Counted from the first letter of the stretch, positions 50,555 to 59,731 are shown. The stretch: DNA of 64,000 bases from Oxalobacteraceae sp. CFBP 13730 (GCA_014841835.1 JACYUQ010000004.1:868001-932000); one strand, 5' to 3'. A program made the numbers and translations. Notes: a model not told the origin generated them from the sequence alone.

Positions 50555-52855
50555 ATGACGGACCGATCCGATAGCGGCCCGGCGATCCACATCGCCTGGG
50601 AATGCCTGAGCAATTTCATCCGCGACGACGCGTTTGCTGCGCGCCTCGTGCTGCGCAACGATGGCGCCGCCCCCATCGCATCCGGCTGGACGCTGTGCTT
50701 CAACACCTGCCGCAAGATTCTGGCCGAGACGGTCAGCGCCGGCTACGCCATCGCGCACGTCAATGGCGATCTGTTCGCGCTGTCGATGCCGGGTGGTGGC
50801 GCCTGGCTGCCGGGGCAGACACACACGCTCGACTACGAGGCGCTGCACTGGGCGATCAGCATCACCGATGCGCCGCTGGGCTTTTATTTGCTGCCGGCGC
50901 AGGGCGGCGCGGCCGTGGATCTGGGCGACCCGGTCATTGCGCCGTTTGTGCGGCCGGAGCAGCGGCACCGCAATCGAGGCGACGCGGTGCCCACCGCCGA
51001 TGCGGCCTGGCGCTTTACGCAGAACGCGGCGCTGTCGACCCTGCCCGAGGCCGGGGTCGGGCGTATCACGCCGCGTCCACGCTCGGCACGGTTCACCGGC
51101 GGCCAGTACCGGCTGGGGCGCGACGCGTCGATCGTGCATGGAGCAGGGCTGGACAACGAAGTGCGGTTCCTGCGCGCGTTGCTGGCCGACCTGCCGCCGG
51201 GGAAGGGCGCGGTGACGCTCGCCATCGGGCCGGTGACGGAGCCAGGGCACGAGGCGTACTCGCTCGATATCAACGATCAGGGTGTGGTGCTCAGGGGCGC
51301 CAGTGCGCACGGCGTCTTCAACGGCCTGCAAAGCCTGGCGCAGCTGGTGTCGTCCGATGGCGCGCTGCCGCTGGGCGCGGTGCAGGATGCGCCGCGCTAC
51401 GCTTATCGGGGCATGATGCTGGACGTTGCCCGCCACTTTTCCAGCGTCGACACCGTGCTGCGCCTGCTCGATTGCATGGCCGCGTATAAACTCAACCGTT
51501 TTCATTTCCACCTGACCGACGACGAGGGCTGGCGCCTGGCGATTGGGGCCTTGCCCGAACTGACGGCGGTCGGCGCGCAACGCGGCGTCGGAGATTGTTT
51601 ACCACCGTCGTTCGGCTCCGGCGCCGCCGTCGATACATCGAGCGGCAGCGGCTTTTATACGGCCGACCAGTTCGTCACGATCCTGCGCCATGCGAAAGCG
51701 CGCCACATCGACGTCATCCCCGAATTCAATCTGCCGGGCCACGCGCGCGCGGCGGTCGAAGCGATGCGCGTGCGCCACGCGCGCCTGGTGGCGACGGGTG
51801 ACCTTGCCGGCGCCGACGAATACCTGCTCAGCGACCCGGCCGACACGTCGGCCTACGAATCGGTGCAGCTGTGGCACGACAACGTGATGTGCATCGCGCT
51901 GCCATCGGTCGATCGCTTCATCGACACCGTCGTCACTGCCGTGGCAGCGCTGTACCGGGAAGCAGAGGTGCCGCTGAAAGTGCTGCACACGGGCGGCGAC
52001 GAAGTGCCTGGCGGCGCCTGGGTCGGTTCCCCCGTCTGCCAGGCCAGCATGCGTGCGCATGGCTGGACGGATGTGCGCGAGCTGCGTGACGACTTCCAGG
52101 CGCGCTGCCGCGCGATCCTGGCGCGTCATGGCATCGCCTTTGCGGGTTGGGAAGAAACGGCGCTGACACCGCGTGCCGATGGCGTGCTGGCGCCTGACTG
52201 GCGCCAGGCCGGGCGCGACTTCCATGTCTACGTCTGGAACAACGGCGGCTTGCCGCACGAACGCGATTGCGCGACCGAACTGGCCGCGGCCGGTTTCGAC
52301 GTCGTGCTGGCCAATGCCACCAGCCTGTATTTCGATTTCGCGCACGCCAAGCATCCGCTGGAACCGGGCTATTACTGGGCCGGTTTTGTCGGCACGCGCG
52401 ATGCGTTCGATCTTGCGCCGAGCGCTGGCGTCACCGGTTTGCAAGGGCAGCTTTGGGGCGAGAACGTGTGTTCGCGCGCGCGCCTCGAGTATCTCGCCAT
52501 GCCGCGCCTGCTCGGCCTGGCCGAACGCGCGTGGTCGCCACAGGACGCGAATCCCGACTGGAATGAATTCGCCAACCGCCTCGGGCGGCGCGAATTGCCG
52601 CGTCTTGATCGCCACGGCTGGCACTACCGCCTGCCGCCGCCGGGCGCCTTGGTGGAGAACGGCATGTTGCAGGCGAATACCGCCTTTCCCGGCCTGGGCC
52701 TGCATTACACTGTCGATGGCGCCGACCCTGATGTCACCAGCCCGCGCTACGCCGACCCGGTGTCTGTGCACGGCGTGGCCATTGTGAAACTGGCCAGCAT
52801 CGACACGCACGGTCGCGTGAGCCGCATCGTCACCCTACATCTGGAATCGCCATGA
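50555..52855 (+). CDS. GH20 beta-N-acetylhexosaminidase without signal peptide
   Basis: A 766-residue glycoside hydrolase. The N-terminal CHB_HEX-like domain (about 10-165; WTLCFNTCRKI) and GH20b domain (about 170-300) precede the GH20 barrel. The catalytic Asp482-Glu483 pair lies in HTGGDEVPGG, and MMLDVARHF and HFHLTDDEGWR are present. A CHB_HEX_C-like end (LHYTVDGADPDVTSPRY) follows. It removes terminal GlcNAc or GalNAc from oligosaccharides by substrate-assisted catalysis. No export signal is encoded at this ATG, and the upstream frame overlaps the receptor gene without offering one. Relatives are usually exported, so a cytoplasmic site is unusual. It overlaps the permease by ATGA. Confidence 0.93.
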   Translation: MTDRSDSGPAIHIAWECLSNFIRDDAFAARLVLRNDGAAPIASGWTLCFNTCRKILAETVSAGYAIAHVNGDLFALSMPGGGAWLPGQTHTLDYEALHWAISITDAPLGFYLLPAQGGAAVDLGDPVIAPFVRPEQRHRNRGDAVPTADAAWRFTQNAALSTLPEAGVGRITPRPRSARFTGGQYRLGRDASIVHGAGLDNEVRFLRALLADLPPGKGAVTLAIGPVTEPGHEAYSLDINDQGVVLRGASAHGVFNGLQSLAQLVSSDGALPLGAVQDAPRYAYRGMMLDVARHFSSVDTVLRLLDCMAAYKLNRFHFHLTDDEGWRLAIGALPELTAVGAQRGVGDCLPPSFGSGAAVDTSSGSGFYTADQFVTILRHAKARHIDVIPEFNLPGHARAAVEAMRVRHARLVATGDLAGADEYLLSDPADTSAYESVQLWHDNVMCIALPSVDRFIDTVVTAVAALYREAEVPLKVLHTGGDEVPGGAWVGSPVCQASMRAHGWTDVRELRDDFQARCRAILARHGIAFAGWEETALTPRADGVLAPDWRQAGRDFHVYVWNNGGLPHERDCATELAAAGFDVVLANATSLYFDFAHAKHPLEPGYYWAGFVGTRDAFDLAPSAGVTGLQGQLWGENVCSRARLEYLAMPRLLGLAERAWSPQDANPDWNEFANRLGRRELPRLDRHGWHYRLPPPGALVENGMLQANTAFPGLGLHYTVDGADPDVTSPRYADPVSVHGVAIVKLASIDTHGRVSRIVTLHLESP

Positions 52856-54156
52856 ACGAGACGCTGGTCGCTGCCCCGGTCCACCATGCACCACGGCGCC
52901 ATCCGCTGTCGTGGGTGCCTACGCTGTACCTGGCGCAGGGCTTGCCGTTCTATGCGGTGGCGCTGGTCGCCGGCCAGATGCTCAAGAGCATGGGCGTACC
53001 GAACGACCAGATCGCCCGGTGGACGGGCCTGCTTGGACTGGCCTGGGCCTTCAAGGCGCTGTGGAGTCCGTTCCTGGAACTGGCACCGAGCCGGCGCATG
53101 GCCGTTGTCACCTGCCAGATCTTCGGCGGCGCCTGCCTCGCGTTGGTTGCACTGGCCTTGCAACTGCCGATGTGGTTTGCGGTGTGCTTGGCGCTGCTGG
53201 CAATCGTGTCGCTGGCCTCGAGCACCCACGACATCGTCGCCGACGGCATCTATATCAGCAGCCTGACGTCGCGCGAGCAGGCGGCGTATGCCGGCTGGCA
53301 GGGCGCCTTCTTCAACGCAGCCAAGTTCCTCTCGCTCGGCGGGCTCTTGATCCTGGCGGGCGAACTCGAGGAACGCTTTGGCATCGCTTCTGCCTGGACC
53401 GTCGTGTTCCTGCTGCTCGGCGGCCTGATGGTGACGCTGGGCCTGTACCACTGGCACGCGCTGCCGGCCACGCCCAAGCTCGCGGGGCGGATCCGTCATG
53501 CGCGCGACGTCAAGGCCACGCTGGTCGACGTGTTCAAGACCTTTTTTGCCAAGCGCGGGATCTGGATGGCGATCCTGTTCATCATCCTGTTTCGCGCCGG
53601 GGAAGGGCAGATCCAGTCGATCGGCCCGCTGTTCCTGCGCGACGCGCGCGAGGCCGGCGGCCTGGGCTTGACCACCGCCCAGGTGGGCTGGGTGTACGGC
53701 ACAGTCGGCACCGCCGCCTTTTTGATCGGCAGCATCGCCGGCGGCTACTTCACGGCGTGGCTGGGCCTCAAGCGCGCATTGCCACTCTTGATCCTGGCGA
53801 TGAACCTGCCCAATGCCGTGTTCTGGTACCTGAGCGACGCGCAGCCTGTCTCGATGCCGCTGATCGTTAGCGCGCTGGGCCTCGAGATGTTTGGCTATGG
53901 CTTCGGCTTTGTCGGCGTGATCCTGTTCATCATGCAGGTGGTCGCCAGCGGCCCGTACCAGGCGGCGCACTACGCGCTGGGCACCGGCTTCATGCAACTG
54001 GGGTTTGTGCTGTTTCGCACGATCAGCGGCGACATCCAGCAGGCGCTGGGTTATCGGGATTTCTTTCTGTGGGTGCTGGTGGCGGCGCTGCCGGTGCTGG
54101 TGCTGAGCCGCTTCATGCGCATCGAGGCGCCTGATAACGCGGTGGAGAAAAACTAG
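52852..54156 (+). CDS. AmpG-like MFS permease of an amino-sugar operon
   Basis: A 434-residue permease of the AmpG/MFS type with 12 or more predicted spans. YLAQGLPFYAVA, GLAWAFKALWSPFLE and THDIVADGIYI are classic AmpG-family sites. AmpG itself imports GlcNAc-anhydroMurNAc peptides. Homologues next to GH20 genes probably import chitobiose-like sugars. It overlaps the hexosaminidase gene by four bases, so transporter and hydrolase are made together. This fits import followed by cytoplasmic hydrolysis. Its stop shares the CTAG bases with the stop of the convergent AraC gene. Confidence 0.88.
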   Translation: MNETLVAAPVHHAPRRHPLSWVPTLYLAQGLPFYAVALVAGQMLKSMGVPNDQIARWTGLLGLAWAFKALWSPFLELAPSRRMAVVTCQIFGGACLALVALALQLPMWFAVCLALLAIVSLASSTHDIVADGIYISSLTSREQAAYAGWQGAFFNAAKFLSLGGLLILAGELEERFGIASAWTVVFLLLGGLMVTLGLYHWHALPATPKLAGRIRHARDVKATLVDVFKTFFAKRGIWMAILFIILFRAGEGQIQSIGPLFLRDAREAGGLGLTTAQVGWVYGTVGTAAFLIGSIAGGYFTAWLGLKRALPLLILAMNLPNAVFWYLSDAQPVSMPLIVSALGLEMFGYGFGFVGVILFIMQVVASGPYQAAHYALGTGFMQLGFVLFRTISGDIQQALGYRDFFLWVLVAALPVLVLSRFMRIEAPDNAVEKN

Positions 54157-55139
54157 CGCCGCTTGACCGGCAGGGCCAGCCAGCCCTGCCACCCGCCATC
54201 TTCGGTGCGCGCGACCTTCTGGACATGGGGCCGCGTCGCATCGAGCCGCCACACGCTCTGGTGCTCCAGCCAGTCTTCGTACATCGCGCGAAAGCGCGGC
54301 CACTCGCCGCGAAACTCGAGGATCGCCACCATCCCGGCCGGCAGCACGCGCAAGCCCAGGCCCGGGTCGGCCAGCACGCCCGCGTCGAAGCCGAAGTCGT
54401 AGCAGTATTCGCGCTCGCCCGTAAACCCCGGATCTTCGTCGAACACGCCGTACCACGGCGCCCCGCGTGGGATGCCGGCGCTTTCCTGCGCGCAGATAAA
54501 GGCATTGCAGGCCAGCGACAGCGCCGCGCCGGACTGGCCGAAGAAGCGCTGGTAGCGCAGCTGCAGGGCCGGTAACTGGCGCAGCGTGACGCGCGCGGCA
54601 ACGCTGCCGGGGGCGGGCGCGCAGTAAGGGGCGTTCAGCGCGGTGAGTTCGCCCGGCTCGGCGACAAAGAAACTGACATCGCTTTCGCGCCCGACCTTGG
54701 CATCCATATAGATGCGCCAGCCGCCGTCGCGCCAGGATTTGGCCGGCATGCCGAACTGCTGGCGGAAGGCCTTGGCGAACGCTGCATTGGAAGGAAAGCC
54801 GCAATCCTGCGCAATGCGCCCGACCGGCACGTCCGGTTCGTGCCGCAGCAGGTGCGCGGCGCGGCGCAGGCGCCGCTTGCGCTGGTATTCCACCGCCGAA
54901 AAGCCGGTCAGCTCTCGGAAGATGCGGTCGAAGTGGTAGCTCGAATAACTGGCCGATGCGGCCAGGCTGCCCAGGGCCAGTGGATCGCCGACCGAGTCGA
55001 GCATCAGGTCCATGACTTCGTACAGGCGCGACAGACGCGACACCGACACCCGGGGCGCCACGCAGGCGGCAGCAGGTGACATGCGGTGCGTAAGGGTGGC
55101 GTGGGAAACTTGGGTCAGTGGCATATCGAAGATCGTCAT
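54153..55139 (-). CDS. AraC-type regulator with GyrI-like effector domain
   Basis: A 328-residue regulator of the Rob/SoxS-like plan. Tandem HTH motifs lie at about 38-135 (LGSLAASASYSSYHFDRIFRELTG, VGRIAQDCGFPSNAAFAKAFRQQFG). A C-terminal GyrI/SbmC-like ligand domain (about 165-328) contains GVFDEDPGFTGEREYCYDFGF. Such regulators sense hydrophobic or amphipathic compounds and often drive efflux or stress genes. It is divergent from the BCCT transporter across 193 bases and convergent with the permease. Control of the transporter is possible but unproven. Confidence 0.9.
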   Translation of the reverse strand: MTIFDMPLTQVSHATLTHRMSPAAACVAPRVSVSRLSRLYEVMDLMLDSVGDPLALGSLAASASYSSYHFDRIFRELTGFSAVEYQRKRRLRRAAHLLRHEPDVPVGRIAQDCGFPSNAAFAKAFRQQFGMPAKSWRDGGWRIYMDAKVGRESDVSFFVAEPGELTALNAPYCAPAPGSVAARVTLRQLPALQLRYQRFFGQSGAALSLACNAFICAQESAGIPRGAPWYGVFDEDPGFTGEREYCYDFGFDAGVLADPGLGLRVLPAGMVAILEFRGEWPRFRAMYEDWLEHQSVWRLDATRPHVQKVARTEDGGWQGWLALPVKRR

Positions 55140-55332
55140 GACAGCATTGATGAATTATGCGACCAAACCCGCTGCCGTGGCGAACTATGTGTAGCCTGAA
55201 AAATACAAAAATAGCACGTATGGACAGCTAGCACGGGAGAATTGTTGCGATGCAGCAAGTTGGCAATTCATTTACAATTGCGTGGTCATTTGATTATCAC
55301 AACGCCCCGCGCGTTCTGTCTCTGGAGAAATT

Positions 55333-56850
55333 ATGCAGACAGCATTATCGGCGGGCTTCATCCTCGCCGTCGTTCTGTGGGGCGTCATTTCGCCCGACAC
55401 CATGGGCCCGATCTTCGAGACCGCGCTTGCCACCGTCACCCGCAACTTTGGCTGGTTCTACCTCTGGGTCGTCCTTGGCATGGTGGTGTTCGTTGCCTTC
55501 CTGGCCTTCAGCCGTTATGGCAACCTGAAACTCGGCGGCGATGACGACGAGCCGGAATTCGCGCTCGGCAGCTGGTTCTCGATGCTGTTTGCCGCCGGCA
55601 TGGGGATCGGCCTCGTGTTCTTTGGCGTGGCCGAGCCGATCTCGCATTACATCGAAGCGCCGCCCGGCACCGTGTCGAACACGCCGGAAGCGGCGGGCGC
55701 TGCCATGCGTTACACCTTCTTTCATTGGGGTATCCACCCGTGGGCCGTGTACAGCGCCGTGGCCCTTGCCATTGCCTTCTTCCAGTACCGGCGCGGCGGT
55801 GTCGCCCTGGTCAGCACCGTGACGGACGCGCTGCCATGGCCGATCGTCAAGCACATGGGCGGGTTCTTCAACGGACTGGCCGTGGTCGCGACCGCCTTCG
55901 GCGTGGCAGCCTCGCTTGGCGTGGGCGCGCTGCAGATCAACAACGGCCTGAACACCGTGTTCGGCCTGCAAGTGAGCGAAGCGTCGCAGATCGGCATCAT
56001 CGTGCTGGCTACCGTCATGTTCCTCGGCTCGGCCGTCAGCGGCGTCACGCGCGGCGTCAAGATCCTCTCGAACGCCAACATGTCCCTGGCCGCGCTGCTG
56101 GCGCTGGCTGTGTTCATCCTTGGCCCGACCGTGGCGATCATCGACACGCTCACTAGCACGCTGGGCAACTACGTCACCGAATTCGTCCGCATGAGCCTGC
56201 GCGCGACGCCGTTCCGCGACAGCACCTGGGTCGGCAGCTGGACCATCTTCTACTGGGCATGGTGGATTTCATGGTCGCCATTCGTGGGCCTGTTCATCGC
56301 CCGCGTGTCGCGTGGCCGCACGATCCGTGAGTTCATTCTGGGCACGATGCTGGCGCCGACGCTGGCGGCGTTCATCTGGTTCTCGATCTTTGGCGGCACT
56401 GCGCTGCACATGCAGATCTGGCAGCAGATCCCGATTGCCGACGCCGTGCGCGCCGATACGGCCACCGCGCTGTTCGCGATGTTCGACGCCATGCCGTTCG
56501 GCATGCTGATGTCGGGCGTGGCCACGGTTCTGGTGCTGGTGTTCTTTGTCACATCGGGCGATTCGGCCGTGCTGGTGCTGGGCATGATGAGCAGCGGCGG
56601 CAATCCGAATCCATCGACCCGCACCAAGCTGCTGTGGGGTGGTTTGATCGCCGGTATTGCCATCAGCCTGTTGCTGGCAGGGGGGCTGAAGGCGCTGCAG
56701 ACAGCGACCATCGTGTTTGCCGTGCCGTTTTCGCTGGTGATCATCCTGATGCTGATCTCGCTCTGGCGTGGGGTGCGTGAAGACTGGGCAGCGCACGAGA
56801 AGCAGGAACGCGAACTGCGTCGCCGTGTGCGTCAGATCGTCGAAAAATAA
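55333..56850 (+). CDS. BCCT-family betaine/choline/carnitine transporter
   Basis: A 505-residue transporter with 12 spans. The glycine-rich GMGIGLVFFGVAEPI in span 3 is a substrate- and sodium-site element. The span 8 Trp box reads YWAWWISWSPFVGLFIARVSRGR. Substrates of the family are quaternary amines such as glycine betaine and choline. The N-terminus is short and the C-terminal charged tail (EKQERELRRRVRQ) short too, so osmoregulation via long tails is less likely. GGAGAAA precedes the ATG and a terminator follows. Confidence 0.92.
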   Translation: MQTALSAGFILAVVLWGVISPDTMGPIFETALATVTRNFGWFYLWVVLGMVVFVAFLAFSRYGNLKLGGDDDEPEFALGSWFSMLFAAGMGIGLVFFGVAEPISHYIEAPPGTVSNTPEAAGAAMRYTFFHWGIHPWAVYSAVALAIAFFQYRRGGVALVSTVTDALPWPIVKHMGGFFNGLAVVATAFGVAASLGVGALQINNGLNTVFGLQVSEASQIGIIVLATVMFLGSAVSGVTRGVKILSNANMSLAALLALAVFILGPTVAIIDTLTSTLGNYVTEFVRMSLRATPFRDSTWVGSWTIFYWAWWISWSPFVGLFIARVSRGRTIREFILGTMLAPTLAAFIWFSIFGGTALHMQIWQQIPIADAVRADTATALFAMFDAMPFGMLMSGVATVLVLVFFVTSGDSAVLVLGMMSSGGNPNPSTRTKLLWGGLIAGIAISLLLAGGLKALQTATIVFAVPFSLVIILMLISLWRGVREDWAAHEKQERELRRRVRQIVEK

Positions 56851-56871
56851 GCGCTCATTTCGTACGACAAG

Positions 56872-56906
56872 AACGGCCAGCCGCAGTTGCGGGTTGGCCG
56901 TTTTTC
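56872..56906 (+). terminator. Intrinsic terminator after the BCCT transporter
   Basis: A two-part stem: AACGGCCA with TGGCCGTT, and an inner CCGCA with TGCGG, followed by TTTTTC. It separates the transporter from the dehydrogenase that follows. Confidence 0.87.
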
Positions 56907-57091
56907 TTGGGCGCATGTGCTCTGGCGCGCTGTCAAATTTCCTGTGGTTATCGACTTGGCGCGCTGACCGGCAATGCCACGTAGGCGCATGCGCCGCAGC
57001 ACCGCGGTGTGTGACCTGCCGAACAGAGCATCAATCGTGCGCCTCCCAAAGTAGGTGTTTTATTCACCGAACGCCTCACGAAGGGAACCCA

Positions 57092-58231
57092 ATGAAAGCA
57101 CTTGTCTACAACGGACCATGCGATGTCCAGATCAAGAATGTGCCGGACGCCACGATCGAGAAGCCGACCGATGTGCTGGTGCGCATCACCACGACTAACA
57201 TCTGCGGCTCTGACCTGCACATGTACGAAGGTCGCACCAGCATGGAAACGGGCCGCATTCTCGGTCACGAGAACATGGGTGAAGTCATCGCGGTCGGCAA
57301 GGCCGTCGACCGCGTCAAGGTCGGCGACATGGTCTGCCTGCCATTCAATATCGGTTGCGGCTTTTGCGAAAGCTGCGAGCGCGGCCTGACCGGTTTTTGC
57401 CTGACCTGCAACCCGGGCAACGCGGGCGCGGCCTACGGCTTTGCCGGCATGGGCCCGTACAGCGGTGGCCAGGCCGAACTGCTGCGCGTGCCGTATGGTG
57501 ATTTCAATTGCCTGGTGCTGCCAAAGGATGCGCAAGAAAAGGAAAACGATTACGTGATGCTGTCGGATATTTTCCCGACCGGCTACCACGCGACCGAACT
57601 GGCGCAGATGAAGCCGGGCGACTCGGTGGCCATCTATGGCGCCGGTCCGGTGGGCCTGATGGCGGCGATGTCGGCCTTCCTGAAGGGCGCGAGTCGCGTG
57701 TTCGTGGTCGACCCGAACAAGGACCGCCTGGCGCTGGCCGAGAAGATGGGCGCGATCGGCATCAATGACATCGAAGGCGATGGCGCTGCGCAGATCAAGG
57801 AACTGACGGACGGCCAGGGTGCCGATTGCGGTTGCGAATGCGTGGGCTACCAGTGCTGCGACAAGCACGGCAAGGAAGTGCCGAACCTGACCATGAACAA
57901 TCTGGTCGAAGCAGTCAAGCCAACCGGCGGCATCGGTGTGGTGGGTGTGTTCCTGCCGGAAGACCCAGGTGCGAAAGACGAGCTGGCCAAAGAAGGCAAG
58001 CTGGCGTTCGACTACGGCAAATTGTGGTTCAAGGGCCAGCGCATCGGCAACGGCCAGGCCAACGTCAAGGCCTACAACCGCAGCCTCGCCAAGCTGATCC
58101 ACGCCGGCCGCGCCAAGCCGTCGCAGATCATCTCGCACGAGCTGTCGCTGGACGAAGCGCCGCACGCGTACAAGAAGTTCGACGAGCGCGCTGATGGCTG
58201 GACCAAGGTGATTCTCAAGCCGGGCCAGTAA
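57092..58231 (+). CDS. Glutathione-independent formaldehyde dehydrogenase-like enzyme
   Basis: A 379-residue zinc medium-chain dehydrogenase of the FdhA/formaldehyde dismutase group. Catalytic zinc ligands are Cys38 and His59-Glu60, and structural Cys are 89, 92, 95 and 103. The cofactor fold is GAGPVGLMAAM with VVDPNKDR (Asp, NAD type). ECVGYQCCDKHG is an insert seen in this group. Many relatives are annotated as formaldehyde dehydrogenases, but a general aldehyde or alcohol role remains possible. AAGGGAA precedes the ATG. The 240-base gap before it holds the transporter's terminator and no clear promoter. Confidence 0.85.
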   Translation: MKALVYNGPCDVQIKNVPDATIEKPTDVLVRITTTNICGSDLHMYEGRTSMETGRILGHENMGEVIAVGKAVDRVKVGDMVCLPFNIGCGFCESCERGLTGFCLTCNPGNAGAAYGFAGMGPYSGGQAELLRVPYGDFNCLVLPKDAQEKENDYVMLSDIFPTGYHATELAQMKPGDSVAIYGAGPVGLMAAMSAFLKGASRVFVVDPNKDRLALAEKMGAIGINDIEGDGAAQIKELTDGQGADCGCECVGYQCCDKHGKEVPNLTMNNLVEAVKPTGGIGVVGVFLPEDPGAKDELAKEGKLAFDYGKLWFKGQRIGNGQANVKAYNRSLAKLIHAGRAKPSQIISHELSLDEAPHAYKKFDERADGWTKVILKPGQ

Positions 58232-58288
58232 GATTCGAGGTGGACCGGGGACATCCCGGTTCACGCCATCGCTGAAAGGAGCAGGGCC

Positions 58289-58498
58289 ATGACGACGACG
58301 TTCAAGGCCGGCGACAAGGTGGAGTGGGCGTCATCCCAGGGCACGGTCACCGGCAAGATCAAAAAGAAATTGACGGCGCCAACCGACATCAAGAGTCACC
58401 ATGTCGCGGCGTCCAAAGAGCATCCTGAATACCTGGTGGTCAGCGACAAGACCGGGGCGGAGGCGGCGCACAAGGCATCGGCGCTGAAGAAAGCGTAG
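58289..58498 (+). CDS. DUF2945 (HVA1/TUDOR-like) small protein
   Basis: A 69-residue basic protein with the family pattern FKAGDKVEWASSQGTVTGKI near the start, then EYLVVSDKTGAEAAHKASALKK. DUF2945 is described as a small Tudor-like beta domain; no certain role is known, and it is often found in stress-linked genes. An imperfect GC hairpin (58240-58264) precedes it. AAAGGAG lies upstream of the ATG. It may be a second cistron after the dehydrogenase, 57 bases away. Confidence 0.85.
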   Translation: MTTTFKAGDKVEWASSQGTVTGKIKKKLTAPTDIKSHHVAASKEHPEYLVVSDKTGAEAAHKASALKKA

Positions 58499-58519
58499 TT
58501 GCCCGTACTGGTCTGAGGA

Positions 58520-58912
58520 TCAGCGCTGCGCCGGCGCTGCCTGCTGTTTCGTCTCGGTCTGGACGATGCAGCTGCGCTTGCACTGCTGATACGCGTTGTC
58601 ACAGGCGCCAGTCCGGTCCAGCCGGCGGTGTGTGTCCCCGGCCGCTTGCAGTGCGCGCGCACCTTGTCCAGGTACTTCGCTTTCGGCCGTTCGCGCCAGT
58701 GGATTGCGGGCGGAGGTCTCAGGTGGCGGGACAAAGCGCTTCCTGACATCCGAGCTGGCTTCGACGCGGCATTCGCGCTGCGTCGATTCGCACATCGAGG
58801 TACAAAAATTCGTGTCAGCAGCCAGCGCGGGGCCGGTTGCCAGCATGCCGAGGCACGCCATCAGCGACGCTGCCGGTGCAGCAAGGCGGATCAATACAAG
58901 TCGAAAGGTCAT
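58520..58912 (-). CDS. Secreted protein with mirror-symmetric Cys pattern
   Basis: A 130-residue exported protein. The signal peptide ends near ALA-A (about 31). The mature part begins with a C-x3-C-x6-C set (FCTSMCESTQREC) and ends with the mirror arrangement C-x6-C-x3-C (ACDNAYQQCKRSC). Between them is a polar linker of about 60 residues (PPPETSARNPLARTAESEVPG and similar). Each Cys set would lie on one face of a helix, so two antiparallel helices could be zipped by three disulfides, as in CHCH/twin-Cys helical hairpins. No family is recognised. It is convergent with the DUF2945 gene. Confidence 0.72.
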   Translation of the reverse strand: MTFRLVLIRLAAPAASLMACLGMLATGPALAADTNFCTSMCESTQRECRVEASSDVRKRFVPPPETSARNPLARTAESEVPGQGARALQAAGDTHRRLDRTGACDNAYQQCKRSCIVQTETKQQAAPAQR

Positions 58913-58996
58913 GGCTTGAAGTCGAACGTGGAAAATGCCAGTCTACGGCATCGATCGTGCTGAAAACTCACGCATTCTCATCCGTGTCGCCGGTGC

Positions 58997-59013
58997 CTTA
59001 AGATTCGGTTCAT
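58997..59013 (+). promoter_or_regulatory. QseB/PmrA-like box before the two-component genes
   Basis: CTTAAG, five bases, GTTCAT. The first half is perfect and the second matches 4 of 6 positions of the HTTAAK-N5-HTTAAK consensus. It lies 53 bases before the regulator ATG, so autoregulation is plausible. Confidence 0.45.
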
Positions 59014-59065
59014 CTTGCCGCGCAAGCATGGCAAGTTAAGTCATTCCATCTATTGATTCCATACC

Positions 59066-59731
59066 ATGCGCGTTCTGCTCGTCGAAGACGACCTCTCCCT
59101 TGGCGACACCATCCAGGCCTGGTTGCGTCTTGATGGCCACGCTGTCGACTGGGTCCAGCGAGGCGACTCGGCGCAGACGGCCCTGCTGACCCATCGCTAC
59201 GACTGCGTGCTGCTCGACCGCGGTTTGCCAGGCTTGTCCGGCGACGCCTTGCTGGGCCAGTTGCGCGCCGCCGGCAACGGCGTGGCCGTCATCCTGATCA
59301 CGGCCTTCAATGCGCTGGCCGATCGCGTCGAGGGCCTGGATCTGGGCGCTGACGACTACCTCGTCAAGCCGTTCGAGCTCGAAGAAATGTCGGCCCGTAT
59401 CCGTGCGGCCGTGCGCCGTGGCGCGAACCAGGTGAGCAATGACCTCGTGCACGGCGAGATCGCCCTGAACCTGGACACCAAGGCGGCCAGCCTGCGCGGC
59501 GTGCCCGTCGCGCTGACGGCGCGCGAGTACAACGTGCTGTATGCGCTGTTGCTGCGCAAGAACAGCATCGTCACCCGGGCCCAGATCGAAGAAACGCTGT
59601 ATGGCTGGGGCGACGAAGTCGAGAGCAATGCGATCGAGGTCTATGTGCACAACCTGCGCAAGAAATTCGGCAGCGACAGCATTGTCACCGTGCGCGGGCT
59701 GGGCTACCGGATGAAGACCGATGGTGAATGA
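59066..59731 (+). CDS. qseB: OmpR-family response regulator, QseB/PmrA-like
   Basis: A 221-residue regulator. The receiver domain has ED at 7-8, phospho-acceptor Asp51 in LLDRGLPG, and DDYLVKPFELEE. A winged-helix Trans_reg_C domain follows (about 125-218; LTAREYNVLYALLLRKNSIVTRAQIEETLYGW, EVYVHNLRKKFG). The LLxRGLPG and GDxVESNAIEVYVHNLR pattern is that of QseB/PmrA/BasR. It overlaps the kinase gene by 11 bases. The symbol is given because kinase, regulator and a YgiW-type gene stand together as in enterobacteria; the signal may differ. Confidence 0.85.
   Translation: MRVLLVEDDLSLGDTIQAWLRLDGHAVDWVQRGDSAQTALLTHRYDCVLLDRGLPGLSGDALLGQLRAAGNGVAVILITAFNALADRVEGLDLGADDYLVKPFELEEMSARIRAAVRRGANQVSNDLVHGEIALNLDTKAASLRGVPVALTAREYNVLYALLLRKNSIVTRAQIEETLYGWGDEVESNAIEVYVHNLRKKFGSDSIVTVRGLGYRMKTDGE

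Noticed and set aside
58240..58264. Terminator after the formaldehyde dehydrogenase-like gene
   Set aside because: An imperfect GC hairpin exists but has no T-run; read-through into the DUF2945 gene is possible.
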